A stretch of DNA of 48,884 bases from positions 1 through 48,884 of the forward strand of contig NZ_JAXBME010000027.1 in NCBI RefSeq assembly GCF_033963835.1. The letters are read 5' to 3'. The stretch is from Cytobacillus sp. IB215665 (GTDB taxonomy: Bacteria; Bacillota; Bacilli; Bacillales; SM2101). Position numbers and translations under genes: made by a program. This document shows, one piece after another, positions 26,301-31,812 of the stretch. The stretch's first letter is position 1. Every line of letters begins with the position of its first letter. The notes beneath the pieces are model-generated. The model ran no database searches. It was not told where the DNA came from and saw only the letters and a program-made list of their open reading frames with translations.

Positions 26301-26342
26301 GTAAGCCCATCAATCAGTTTAATATCGGGGGTGCTTGATTAA
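23313..26342 (+). CDS. Large tail fibre / host-recognition protein with Ig-like modules
   Basis: 1009 residues. The first 240 or so are Asp/Asn/Trp-rich and unlike known families to my eye. From about 250 a series of fibronectin-III or Ig/cadherin-like modules follows: LNKTSTSYEITIPEDSP with YFRITVRDEFGTFSSRDSN (to about 345), FTYEIPTATSLRMRVKAVDS (about 410-440), and two DPE/DEDVG modules with IQATDG-type strands (about 700-900). The last 100 residues are a compact terminal domain. It starts 2 nt after the previous stop. Its first kilobase is visibly more AT-rich than its neighbours, which may reflect mosaic exchange. Confidence 0.8.
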   Translation: MARKTIIRYSESSNGAWGRKSKVIAELPEGRIINAEAPDTDEELINLWIEKDKTTIELYQAFDGDSSWTKVNEIDLSFSTSLNDEGENIFWCYSEYRVSTALDQVIISDYNDRDNSTGQPDWIWYTLLNYNPGDLWSERSVTTDIINDNVNLENMKINIPNQQVLDMELYEKDRPARYILIDDQASKITIWEYDEDAEIWHYEEDVDQIGSEGTLVSKTGILEVLGGSRSNIIGIANETVQTPLFLAPNRLNERIMQGEKYEIKWQNSSLGDPEGHDYTYELYLRDGDGQLRTLATNLNKTSTSYEITIPEDSPVTTEAYFRITVRDEFGTFSSRDSNKIEIFANTAPSTPGVFSSPIYNEELESGDLRAFAVGAATDLENNISKYMWEVSINGANYEQVGQTSSPSFTYEIPTATSLRMRVKAVDSKGLESSYRESGTFTATKPKYYWNKYHVNTTYGNDSTIEYTLKTSNVSTEFDKMKRDIIWDGDSWEYKTGENDGWWDPPTWVNIGDVGYLLQGDTIVKRVAITSGESDDYHVNADIYEADRYKPPTITYSKGVLTETGVIGEESDYPDDGRHYDNYWYVKGSRVNESIVPPQPFSSPASNTIFKPVDQAVVTVGSSSASDVSYEFEYNYNNETWYRFGSSASTTSSIVITRDATKTNIQFRARTKDDNNVYSDWIYSDVFEIQHNQAPTVVLTTTDNRTLYENDTLTIEGQATDEDVGQVVIVRYQIDGQTERAIETQISNGTPFPFSKSITLKNGILYDGETVVTDQLEEGIAHTLKVTVEDDQGGITEDNRTFYVVLNRPPTISIDSFQELSDLIDNDTITITGTAGDPENGDVVVKYNLNGNSYSQIHNGPSGAFSFDLKLEALTEDENTVQIQAIDGYNFVTTKSLIINKSEIETPLLSSFARLEIDAPKGTAKGVLLWIQRDPALNITAEISMTMNNEPEDFQPMLLDNTASLTDEITEDTLKYQADSEKEKIILKLLLERDSVDVSPSISLISGVLD

Positions 26343-26563
26343 TGGCATTAATGAGCAGAGAGAGACTGCCGGACGGAACATTCGGACCTTTAAAAAAGGT
26401 GTTTGAAAATGATTTTACAGTCGAGGAACAGGTAGCTGGATTGGGAGAGCAATTAGCATTAGCAATTATAGAAAACATAGAAAAGGATGCTGTAATAGAT
26501 ACTCTTGGTCAAGAGTTAGCATTGTTAAAAATTGAAGTAATGCAACTTAAAGGAGGTGAGTAA
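26342..26563 (+). CDS. Small fibre-cluster protein (73 aa)
   Basis: 73 residues: an N-terminal SRERLPDGTFGPLKKVFEND and a long predicted helix (EEQVAGLGEQLALAIIENIE onward) ending KGGE. Such short helical proteins sit right before XkdX in Bacillus prophages and may act as a fibre assembly or coiled-coil partner. Start and stop are tightly coupled with neighbours: the ATG overlaps the fibre stop, and the XkdX start lies 2 nt beyond. Confidence 0.7.
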   Translation: MALMSRERLPDGTFGPLKKVFENDFTVEEQVAGLGEQLALAIIENIEKDAVIDTLGQELALLKIEVMQLKGGE

Positions 26564-26565
26564 CG

Positions 26566-26709
26566 ATGGCATTTTGGAAACTAGCATACTCTCTTAAGTG
26601 GGTTTCAATTGACAAGCTACGCCTTGTTGTCAAGACTGACGCAAACCCACACGGAGAAATCACAGAAGATGAATTTAAGCAAATCACAAATGAAGATTTT
26701 GCTTTATAA
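26566..26709 (+). CDS. XkdX-like protein (47 aa)
   Basis: 47 residues from ATG 26566 after AGGAGGTGAG. Begins MAFWKLAYSLKWVSIDKLRL, then ITEDEFKQIT. This matches the short XkdX family of Bacillus prophages (PBSX): W-x-x-AY...W....L...V..G.IT.EEY..ITG. The function is unknown. It marks the end of the tail-fibre module. Confidence 0.85.
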   Translation: MAFWKLAYSLKWVSIDKLRLVVKTDANPHGEITEDEFKQITNEDFAL

Positions 26710-26775
26710 GGTGGGCTTAGGCTCATCTTATTTTTATCAAACAAAACACCCAATATGTTTACTAACGAAAAATAC

Positions 26776-26797
26776 AAGCCCATAGTGGGCTTTTTAT
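26776..26797 (+). terminator. Intrinsic terminator after XkdX
   Basis: AAGCCCA / TGGGCTT stem with a TAG loop and TTTTTATT after it. Just upstream (26709-26733) lies a weaker GGTGGGC/GCTCATC hairpin with a T-rich tail. Partial readthrough into the lysis genes is likely, because no separate promoter is obvious. Confidence 0.75.
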
Positions 26798-26815
26798 TAT
26801 GGAAAGGAGAAAGAT

Positions 26816-27232
26816 ATGAAGCACAATACAGATACTTTATATACATTCATCACTGGCGGAGCTTTCGCAAGCTTCGCTTTTTTAGTAGGAGGGGTAGATA
26901 AGCTATTAATTGCTGTTGGAATTTTCATGATACTAGATTATGTGACAGGCATAGCTGCAAGTATTGAAGACAAAAGCACATCTTCAAAAACAGCATTTAA
27001 AGGATTGCTCAAAAAAGCAAGTATGCTGTCACTTATTATTGTTGCGAATCAATTAGACATTATCACAGGGAATGAAGGTAGCTTCATGAGAAATGCTATG
27101 CTGATGTTTTTAATTGGTACTGAAGGTATTTCATTGTTAGAAAACTTAGCAAAGCTTGGTGTACCATTCCCATCAAATTTTAAAGCAGTATTTGAACAAA
27201 TGAGAGATAAAAACAACGGAGGGGATAAGTAA
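26816..27232 (+). CDS. Holin (phi29/LydB-type, holin family 4)
   Basis: 138 residues. Hydrophobic segments near 13-30, 33-50 (LLIAVGIFMILDYVTGIAAS), 68-84 and 93-112. The motif DYVTGIAAS with the following KTAFKGLLKKASML is characteristic of phage holin family 4 (TcdE/LydB/phi29-like). It forms the membrane lesion that releases the endolysin. Ends KNNGGDK, and the stop overlaps the amidase start, the usual lysis cassette. Confidence 0.92.
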   Translation: MKHNTDTLYTFITGGAFASFAFLVGGVDKLLIAVGIFMILDYVTGIAASIEDKSTSSKTAFKGLLKKASMLSLIIVANQLDIITGNEGSFMRNAMLMFLIGTEGISLLENLAKLGVPFPSNFKAVFEQMRDKNNGGDK

Positions 27233-27951
27233 TGAAAATCTTATTAGATGCTGGTCACGGATTTCACACTCCTGGTAAACGTGTTCCTGATGGAACAATG
27301 AGAGAGTGGCAATTTAATAGTAAGGTTTGTGAATATGCTAAACAATTCTTAGCGGAATATGAAAATGTAAAAGTTCTTATCTCACATGATCCAACTGGAC
27401 AGAGTGATGTACCACTTCAAAAACGTACAGATATAGCAAATGAATGGGGAGCTGATGTACTAGTTTCAGTTCACGCTAATGCTGCAGGGAATGGTTGGCA
27501 TAGTGGTGAAGGCGTTGAAACATATGTTGATTCATCAAAACCAAAGGATGCCTATGATCTTGCTGTAGCAGTTCAAAATCAGTTATTGCGTGAAACTGGC
27601 AGAAGAAACAGAGGGGTTAAAACAGCAGATTATCACATGCTACGAGAATCAAACATGACTGCCATCTTACCTGAGTGTGGATTCATGACGAATAAGGAAG
27701 AAGCTCAATTGTTAAAGTCCGATTCTTATCGCAGGAAATGTGCTCAAGCTATCGTAAACGGAATTGTGGAACATTATAAACTGAAGAAAATAGTCATTAA
27801 GCCTGTAACAGAAGTTCCAAGCGAATATGCTTATGAACTCGCTAACGCAGTGGAATGGGCAAAAGAAAACAACATTTCAAATGGTGAACGATTAAACGAA
27901 CCATGCACAAGAGCGCAAGTATTATTGATGCTCTACCGTGCTCGAGAATAA
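27232..27951 (+). CDS. Endolysin: N-acetylmuramoyl-L-alanine amidase (amidase_3)
   Basis: 239 residues. Zinc ligands of the amidase_3 fold are visible: LDAGHG (His near residue 8), REWQFN (Glu near 23), SVHANA (His near 79) and the catalytic Glu in LPECGF (about 147). Residues 1-180 are catalytic. The tail PSEYAYELANAVEWAKENNI...CTRAQVLLMLYR is a single SLH-like helix pair for wall binding. It has no signal peptide, so it needs the holin encoded just upstream. Confidence 0.94.
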   Translation: MKILLDAGHGFHTPGKRVPDGTMREWQFNSKVCEYAKQFLAEYENVKVLISHDPTGQSDVPLQKRTDIANEWGADVLVSVHANAAGNGWHSGEGVETYVDSSKPKDAYDLAVAVQNQLLRETGRRNRGVKTADYHMLRESNMTAILPECGFMTNKEEAQLLKSDSYRRKCAQAIVNGIVEHYKLKKIVIKPVTEVPSEYAYELANAVEWAKENNISNGERLNEPCTRAQVLLMLYRARE

Positions 27952-28011
27952 CGCATACAAAAAATAACAATTGCATAATATAAAATACAGCAAGATATTC
28001 ACTCCACGAAA

Positions 28012-28045
28012 AAACAGCCCTGCAAAGCATGTAGGGCTGTTATAT
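28012..28045. terminator. Bidirectional terminator
   Basis: AACAGCCCT / AGGGCTGTT perfect 9-bp stem, preceded by AAAAAA on the left and followed by ATATTATTT. It can end the lysis transcript from the left and, with its minus-strand T-run, the yolD-like transcript from the right. Confidence 0.85.
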
Positions 28046-28378
28046 TATTTGCACGTTTATTATGTCCTCAAATTTAATTCTGTGAACTTCCTCAAATTTA
28101 TCCACTACCCTGATATGCTTATTGTATTGATCCAAAAAATGAATATATCCCATGCAAGGCTTAAAAGATCCATTCTCAAAATATGTCACAGTCACTTCTT
28201 GTGTAAACTCCATAGCTTCAAGTATTGTGCTGTTTATTTCTTCTATTTCATGCTCATCTAAGACAGGCTTTTCCACTTTATAATAATCTGCTTGTGCTTC
28301 TTTCATCATCTTCATTTGTTCGGGCTGTATAAATGCAGGCATCCATTTCATAATCCCTCTATCTTTCAAACGTATCAC
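28040..28378 (-). CDS. YolD-like protein
   Basis: Up to 112 residues from GTG 28378; a TTG at 28369 has better spacing to the GAGGTGA site. The N-terminus LKDRGIMKWMPAFIQPEQ and the C-terminal VTYFENGSFKPCMGYIHFL...VHRIKFEDIINV are the marks of the YolD family, usually paired with UvrX-type Y-family polymerases in Bacillus. No polymerase gene is present here, so it may act on a host polymerase or stand alone. A near-perfect LexA box lies upstream, so DNA-damage induction is expected. Confidence 0.85.
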   Translation of the reverse strand: MIRLKDRGIMKWMPAFIQPEQMKMMKEAQADYYKVEKPVLDEHEIEEINSTILEAMEFTQEVTVTYFENGSFKPCMGYIHFLDQYNKHIRVVDKFEEVHRIKFEDIINVQII

Positions 28379-28396
28379 CTCAGTACTTATTATATA

Positions 28397-28410
28397 CGAA
28401 AGTATGTTCG
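28397..28410. promoter_or_regulatory. LexA (SOS) box
   Basis: CGAAAGTATGTTCG differs from the Bacillus consensus CGAAC-N4-GTTCG at one position. It lies 18 bp upstream of the yolD-like gene, beside a minus-strand TATAAT-type -10 (complement of ATTATA at 28389-28394), where LexA would block initiation. Confidence 0.8.
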
Positions 28411-28512
28411 GTTAGTAAAAGAAAAAATAAAATTTTCTAGTGTCCTGTCCACACAATCATTGTAGAAACTTCATATTTTGTTACTGGATGGGATTAGTCA
28501 CCCAATACATCA

Positions 28513-28546
28513 AAAGTCTTTTGCTCTTGCGAGTAGGAGGCTTTTT
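28513..28546 (+). terminator. Terminator-like hairpin at the head of tandem cassette 1
   Basis: AAAGTC ... GCTC TTGC GAGT ... GGCTTTTT stem-loop with T-run. An almost identical hairpin heads cassette 2 at 29407-29438. Confidence 0.7.
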
Positions 28547-28582
28547 ATATTTCATTTATCTATAACGTAGTACGTTAATGAA

Positions 28583-28647
28583 AATATTAATTTTGTCTGA
28601 GGGTGTTCTAGCAACACTATTAATTCTAACAAAATTAATATTTTTTT
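28583..28647. other. Strong hairpin holding a block conserved between the two cassettes
   Basis: Perfect 14-bp arms 28583-28596 and 28629-28642 (AATATTAATTTTGT / ACAAAATTAATATT), an inner GTGTT/AACAC hairpin, and seven T after it. The enclosed block TTTTGTCTGAGGGTG...CAACACTATTAA recurs at 29482-29513 in cassette 2 with few changes. It may be a terminator, an RNA element, or the relic of a cassette junction. 28379-28736 otherwise holds only the LexA box, the hairpins and a promoter. Confidence 0.6.
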
Positions 28648-28677
28648 GAAAAAAGCCCAATTATTTCTACTAAACAG

Positions 28678-28706
28678 TTGCCAAGAGTCAACAGAAATGG
28701 TATAAT
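28678..28706 (+). promoter_or_regulatory. Promoter of the first toxin-like gene
   Basis: TTGCCA at 28678, 17-nt spacer, then an extended -10 TGG TATAAT (28698-28706). It is followed by the ribosome site AAAGGGGGTGG and the small ORF at 28737. Confidence 0.75.
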
Positions 28707-28736
28707 TAAATTAAGAAAAGGGGGTGGAAAAAAGAA

Positions 28737-28886
28737 GTGGTTGACATGATAAAAGACATAGTAATTATAATAGCATCAACGCTCGGTGGAATAAAAACTT
28801 ACCAAGACCTCAAAGACAGAAGAAAAAACAACAAGAAAAAGAAAAAGCGTTCTAAACCTTCTAATAAGAAGAAAAAGAAACGCTAA
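28737..28886 (+). CDS. Small membrane peptide, candidate type I toxin 1 (49 aa)
   Basis: 49 residues from GTG 28737, 10 nt after GGGGGTGG; an ATG at 28746 is the alternative. One hydrophobic helix (IVIIIASTLGGI) is followed by YQDLKDRRKNN and a very basic tail of Lys and Arg. It has its own strong promoter and a strong 3' hairpin, and an antisense transcript appears to cover its 3' end. It is a paralogue of the ORF at 29627 (shared DLKDR). This layout is that of type I toxins, though a non-toxic membrane peptide cannot be excluded. Confidence 0.65.
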   Translation: MVDMIKDIVIIIASTLGGIKTYQDLKDRRKNNKKKKKRSKPSNKKKKKR

Positions 28887-28940
28887 AACATTCGTATAGT
28901 TAGTAGATAGTGGTGGGAGCGCACAACTCCCATCTACTAC
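28830..28940 (-). ncRNA. Predicted antisense RNA (antitoxin-like) to toxin 1
   Basis: On the minus strand an extended -10 TGA TATACT (complement of 28946-28954) would start an RNA near 28939. It passes a stem shared with the toxin mRNA end (28895-28940, arms AGTTAGTAG/CTACTAACT and GGGAG/CTCCC). It would end at a hairpin AGCGTT...AACGCT with an inner CTTCT/AGAAG stem, followed by TTTTCTTTTT near 28830. It would pair with the toxin's coding end. Predicted only. Confidence 0.5.
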
Positions 28941-28976
28941 TAACTAGTATATCACAGTCAACCACTTTTTATAATT

Positions 28977-29135
28977 ATGAAAAAAATTAACTCAACAGAT
29001 ATTTTGTTTATAGTCTTGTTTCTAGCCTGGATCTCTGATTTAGATTTCTCAAATATGAGTGTATTAAAGTGGATCGGAGTCACTACGGTAGGAGTATGGT
29101 TTGTACTACTCTTGATAAAAATTTTGAAAAGGTGA
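28977..29135 (+). CDS. Two-helix membrane protein, cassette 1 (52 aa)
   Basis: 52 residues: MKKINSTDILFIVLFLAWIS is the first hydrophobic segment, a short loop follows (DLDFSNMSVLKW), then IGVTTVGVWFVLLLIKILKR. It is a paralogue of the ORF at 29860 (same start MKK, same two-helix layout, same order of neighbours). No Shine-Dalgarno is visible before the ATG in either copy; here a TATAAT lies just 1 nt upstream, so a near-leaderless start is possible. Function unknown. A small superinfection-exclusion or toxin-accessory protein is conceivable. Confidence 0.55.
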   Translation: MKKINSTDILFIVLFLAWISDLDFSNMSVLKWIGVTTVGVWFVLLLIKILKR

Positions 29136-29140
29136 TTTGT

Positions 29141-29383
29141 ATGAAATACAACTTTAACAGCAAAGAAGAACTGATTGAATTTATCCAGGACGAAATACTG
29201 ACCACGCCTGAAGCGGTGGAATATTTAGGGATCTCAAAACAAGCATTAAACAAGGCGGTCCATCATGGAAAAGTAACTCCAGTAAAGGAAGTGCCACGAA
29301 TCAAATTGTTTTTAAAATCTGACCTGGAGGCTAGAAAACAAGAGGCTGAAGAATTGAGAAAGAAGTACAGACCGTATGATTGA
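29141..29383 (+). CDS. HTH protein, cassette 1 (excisionase/MerR-type, 80 aa)
   Basis: 80 residues from ATG 29141 with AAAGGTG upstream. FNSKEELIEFIQDEILTTPE leads into a helix-turn-helix/wing: AVEYLGISKQALNKAVHHGK, then VTPVKEVPRIKLFLKSDLEA, the pattern of excisionase-like (HTH_17) DNA-binding domains. It is a paralogue of the protein at 30032. Probably a local regulator of the cassette; no recombinase is present, so an excisionase role is unlikely. A terminator follows at 29407. Confidence 0.75.
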   Translation: MKYNFNSKEELIEFIQDEILTTPEAVEYLGISKQALNKAVHHGKVTPVKEVPRIKLFLKSDLEARKQEAEELRKKYRPYD

Positions 29384-29406
29384 AAATAACTTTAATACCA
29401 CCTTTT

Positions 29407-29438
29407 AAAGTCCTGCTCTTGCCGAGTATGGCTTTTTT
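29407..29438 (+). terminator. Terminator ending cassette 1 / heading cassette 2
   Basis: AAAGTC..GCTC TTGC CGAGT..GGC stem followed by TTTTTTATTTT, homologous to 28513-28546. Confidence 0.8.
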
Positions 29439-29565
29439 ATTTTGCATTTATCTAACATATAGTACGTAAAGGAAAAGATAATTTTGTCTGAGGGCGCTCT
29501 ACCAACACTATTAAAAATTGAAAATCTATTATTTTTTACCAATAAATCCAATAATTATCATGTTT

Positions 29566-29598
29566 TATCTTGACTTAAGTCAAGATAGTTGATATAAT
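29566..29598 (+). promoter_or_regulatory. Promoter with a 22-bp perfect palindromic operator (toxin 2)
   Basis: TTGACT (29570-29575), 17-nt spacer, extended -10 TGA TATAAT (to 29598). The perfect palindrome TATCTTGACTT / AAGTCAAGATA (29566-29587) covers the -35, so a dimeric repressor, perhaps one of the cassette HTH proteins, could block it. Cassette 1 lacks the palindrome. Confidence 0.8.
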
Positions 29599-29626
29599 AA
29601 TAGTATAGAAAGGAGGTGAAAGAATA

Positions 29627-29779
29627 ATGGACATGGATACATGGGAGAGGTTGCTAAGAATAATTGCTTGGTCGGTTGGAATACTAGCAGGGCTGACAGC
29701 AATAGCAAAAAACTTGCTAGACTTGAAAGACAGAAAAGAAAAACTACAACAAGAAAAAGCGCATTCCGATAAGGAATAA
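29627..29779 (+). CDS. Small membrane peptide, candidate type I toxin 2 (50 aa)
   Basis: 50 residues after AGGAGGTGAAAG. A short acidic-polar start (MDMDTWERLL) is followed by one hydrophobic helix (RIIAWSVGILAGLTAIAKNL) and a charged tail (LDLKDRKEKLQQEKAHSDKE). Paralogue of the peptide at 28737 through position and the DLKDR motif. It has its own strong promoter, a terminal hairpin (29798-29833) and a predicted antisense RNA, as in type I toxin-antitoxin loci. Toxicity is inferred, not visible. Confidence 0.65.
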   Translation: MDMDTWERLLRIIAWSVGILAGLTAIAKNLLDLKDRKEKLQQEKAHSDKE

Positions 29780-29829
29780 CGCAAATACTCAAAGTAAGGT
29801 GGGAGCAGGTTCGGCTCTCCTCCTACCTT
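29750..29829 (-). ncRNA. Predicted antisense RNA (antitoxin-like) to toxin 2
   Basis: On the minus strand an extended -10 TGG TATAAT (complement of 29836-29844) would start near 29829. The RNA forms a 5' stem (AGTAAGGT...ACCTTACT shared with the toxin mRNA end) and terminates at GCG..ATTCC TTATC GGAAT..CGC followed by TTTTTCTT near 29750. About 80 nt, overlapping the toxin 3' coding end. Predicted only. Confidence 0.55.
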
Positions 29830-29859
29830 ACTATCATTATACCATGTCCGTTAAAAATT

Positions 29860-30042
29860 ATGAAAAAAACTGATACTTTCCATATTATTTTTCTCGTATT
29901 GTTTATATTTCACTTTGCATCATTAGACTATAAAAACCTAACCAGCCTAGATATTATTGCATCTATTTTAGCTGGGGTGTGGCTGCTAACTGCAGCCCTT
30001 ACCCTGTGGTTAAGAAGGAGGATTAAGCAGCATGACAACTAA
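29860..30042 (+). CDS. Two-helix membrane protein, cassette 2 (60 aa)
   Basis: 60 residues: HIIFLVLFIFHFASL (first segment), YKNLTSLD (loop), then IIASILAGVWLLTAALTLWL and a basic end RRRIKQHDN. It is the counterpart of the ORF at 28977 and again lacks a visible ribosome site before its ATG. Its end overlaps the HTH gene start at 30032 by 11 nt, so the two are coupled. Function unknown; the repeated pairing with a toxin-like peptide and an HTH protein suggests one functional unit. Confidence 0.6.
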   Translation: MKKTDTFHIIFLVLFIFHFASLDYKNLTSLDIIASILAGVWLLTAALTLWLRRRIKQHDN

Positions 30043-30265
30043 TGGACTTACTTTTAAAAACAAAGAAGAATTAAAGATGTTTATAGCTGAAGAGGTAATA
30101 AATACGTCTGAAGCAATCGAGATCCTCGGTTGCTCCAGGCAGAATTTAAATGATTTGGTCAATAGAGGTGTACTAACACCAATTAAAGAAATGGTACGTG
30201 ACAAGCTATTTTTCAAATCAGATATATTAGAAAGAAAGAAAGTTGTTATGGCTAGAAAACAGTGA
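30032..30265 (+). CDS. HTH protein, cassette 2 (excisionase/MerR-type, 77 aa)
   Basis: 77 residues with AGGAGGATTAAGCAGC before ATG 30032. FKNKEELKMFIAEEVINTSE, AIEILGCSRQNLNDLVNRGV and TPIKEMVRDKLFFKSDILER line up closely with the cassette 1 protein at 29141 (shared FK/FN-x-KEEL, HTH, and LFxKSD wing). A DNA-binding regulator. A natural target would be the 22-bp palindrome at 29566, but that is inference. Confidence 0.75.
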   Translation: MTTNGLTFKNKEELKMFIAEEVINTSEAIEILGCSRQNLNDLVNRGVLTPIKEMVRDKLFFKSDILERKKVVMARKQ

Positions 30266-30281
30266 CATAAGGAGAGTAACG

Positions 30282-30470
30282 ATGATGCTCTATAAAATAT
30301 ATAAAAATGATCCAGTAGCAGGAGAAGTTGTTGCAACAATAATAAGAGGGAAGCTTGAAGCAATCGACAAGTGCAAAGAGCTGAAGGCTGAACGTGGCGA
30401 ATTGTATTTTATTAAACCTTATGATGAGAGAAATGACGAGGAAGTAACAGAGCCTAATAGACTTATGTGA
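30282..30470 (+). CDS. Hypothetical protein (62 aa)
   Basis: 62 residues from ATG ATG at 30282, with AAGGAGAG 7 nt upstream. Sequence pattern MMLYKIYKNDPVAGEVVATI followed by a helix IRGKLEAIDKCKELKAERGE and YFIKPYDERND. It looks like a small single-domain phage protein. I do not recognise the family. It follows cassette 2 by 16 nt and may be part of its transcript. Confidence 0.65.
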   Translation: MMLYKIYKNDPVAGEVVATIIRGKLEAIDKCKELKAERGELYFIKPYDERNDEEVTEPNRLM

Positions 30471-30545
30471 TAGTGAGTTTAATAAAAGAAAAAGATGTGC
30501 CACGAACTCTTGCGAAAAAATTTATTACTTGGGAGGTTGTTTTAT

Positions 30546-30929
30546 ATGAAAATAAAAGAGACTAAATACACAAAGATTTTTGGAAATGGTGATTTGACAA
30601 CTGTTCTACACTTATTAGAAAAACATAGTATTGATGATTTAGATGTGGTAGATTTAGAATTTGAAGTGCCAGATCAAAATGTCCTAAATTCTTCAACTCT
30701 TAACACATTTATTATTAGAGCGTTTGATACTAAATTATCATTTTGTTTTGAAATTCACTCAGGAAGGTATGTATTCTCTGGCGGAACTCTCACACATAAT
30801 GGTGAAGTTATTATGTATGAATATGATAAGCTAAATGAAGCGTTGTCAGTTTTGAGTGATCTTTTACAAGTATCAGATAAGTATATAGCTTTCTTACAAA
30901 GAAATTTTAGCGATAGATCATTGGGTTAA
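30546..30929 (+). CDS. Hypothetical protein (127 aa)
   Basis: 127 residues from ATG 30546, after GGGAGG 9 nt upstream. Mixed alpha/beta, acidic (HSIDDLDVVDLEFEVPD), with a strand-rich centre (FCFEIHSGRYVFSGGTLTHN). No cysteine motif or membrane segment and no recognised family. It is preceded by AAAGATGTGCCACGAAC (30491-30507), which resembles AAAGATGCCACGAAC at 31452-31466 ahead of the third toxin locus. A weak candidate for an immunity or accessory protein. Confidence 0.65.
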   Translation: MKIKETKYTKIFGNGDLTTVLHLLEKHSIDDLDVVDLEFEVPDQNVLNSSTLNTFIIRAFDTKLSFCFEIHSGRYVFSGGTLTHNGEVIMYEYDKLNEALSVLSDLLQVSDKYIAFLQRNFSDRSLG

Positions 30930-31073
30930 ATTAAACTCCATTACCAAGAGTTGTAGTGAATTTACTATTATTATGTCTGTTATTAATAATAAATAGTAAC
31001 AATTAATTAAACATAATGATTATTGAGTTGAATATCGCTTTTTGGGGAATGGTATATCTTGGAGGTGTGTTGT

Positions 31074-31424
31074 ATGAGCGTTTATTTTTTATCTAAAAAT
31101 ACAGTGCTTAAAGGTAAAATTATTAGGGAAAGTAAACGAGGAACTGCCTACTGGATTAAGCCGGACCATAGTAAAAAAGCTAAGTTAATCAACAGGGGAA
31201 AAGTATATGAAACAGTTGAAGATGCAAACAAAGTGTTAGCATCTAAAAGACTTCAGCAGTCTGCTGTTAAAAAGAAGCGAGAACGAGAACTGAAAGAAGA
31301 ACTTAGTAAGAAAAAGGTAATAGTTGAAGGAATTTATAAAAAACACGGGGTTGAAATTCCATATCTTTCTTGGGCTTCTTCTTCAATTGAGGAACTAGAA
31401 AAGTATCAAAAGGAATTAGGCTAA
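31074..31424 (+). CDS. Hypothetical basic protein (116 aa)
   Basis: 116 residues from ATG 31074, with GGAGGTG upstream (a TTG at 31059 is inside that site). An N-terminal KOW/SH3-like strand region (LKGKIIRESKRGTAYWIKPD) is followed by a long basic helix (KRLQQSAVKKKRERELKEEL) and a short C-terminal helix pair. Possibly a nucleic-acid-binding phage accessory protein. No family recognised. The upstream 145 bp hold no other gene. Confidence 0.6.
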   Translation: MSVYFLSKNTVLKGKIIRESKRGTAYWIKPDHSKKAKLINRGKVYETVEDANKVLASKRLQQSAVKKKRERELKEELSKKKVIVEGIYKKHGVEIPYLSWASSSIEELEKYQKELG

Positions 31425-31513
31425 CTAAATAGGTGTTCTGTTTAATTAAGAAAAGATGCCACGAACGCAAGATGTACTTTCACAGCAAAATGCGTCAATA
31501 TGGGCAACTATGG

Positions 31514-31519
31514 TATAAT
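31514..31519 (+). promoter_or_regulatory. Promoter of the third toxin locus
   Basis: Extended -10 TGG TATAAT (31511-31519), the same form as the promoters at 28698 and 29590. The -35 is weak. Confidence 0.6.
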
Positions 31520-31581
31520 TGGAATACAATAGCGAATTTCTAAGGGTGGTCGGCTTCATTCCCTGAAAGGGGGTGAGGCGT

Positions 31582-31671
31582 ATGACGGTATTTGAAGCGT
31601 TGATGTTGGCAATTGCATTTTGCGGGCTGATCATTTCAGTACTGTCTTTCAATAAAAACGGCAAAAAATAG
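31582..31671 (+). CDS. Holin-like type I toxin (29 aa, Hol-Tox/BsrG-TxpA-like)
   Basis: 29 residues, MTVFEALMLAIAFCGLIISV then LSFNKNGKK, after AAAGGGGGTGAGG. This is the recognisable pattern of 'putative holin-like toxin' peptides (MTVYEALMLMIxF...), which belong to type I toxin-antitoxin systems. The mRNA start and end can pair: TAAGGGTGGTC (31541-31551) with GACCACCCTTA (31671-31681), the long-range folding known from Bacillus bsrG/bsrE-type messages. The sense terminator lies at 31754-31790. Confidence 0.85.
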   Translation: MTVFEALMLAIAFCGLIISVLSFNKNGKK

Positions 31672-31812
31672 ACCACCCTTAACTCTTTAGCCGGAGCGAT
31701 TGGTGGTCTATTTTGACTATTCAAGCCGACTCCTGAAGGAATCGTCTATTGTTAGACCGTTGGTGTTACAGCACCTTCGGTCTTTCTTATTGTATGCAGT
31801 TAATGCTTGTCT
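31665..31812 (-). ncRNA. Predicted antisense antitoxin RNA of the third locus
   Basis: Minus-strand extended -10 TGA TATTCT (complement of 31819-31827) with TTGTAC 18 nt further upstream. The terminator is TAGACCACC...GGTGGTCTA followed by TTTTTT (complement of 31663-31714). About 145 nt, overlapping the 3' end of the toxin message, as in bsrG/SR4-type pairs. Confidence 0.65.
31754..31790 (+). terminator. Terminator of the holin-like toxin message
   Basis: AGACCG / CGGTCT outer stem with inner GGTG/CACC, followed by TTTCTTATT. Confidence 0.7.

Noticed and set aside
28977-29135. Two-helix proteins as extra holins
   Set aside because: A complete holin-endolysin pair exists at 26816-27951. These genes are repeated with HTH partners in the accessory region and lack ribosome sites, which does not fit a lysis role.
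28583-29513. Conserved TTTTGTCTGAGGG block as an integron attC-type cassette recombination site
   Set aside because: Only two copies exist, no integrase is present and the simple GTT/AAC core layout is absent. Duplication of a terminator-bearing cassette explains it better.
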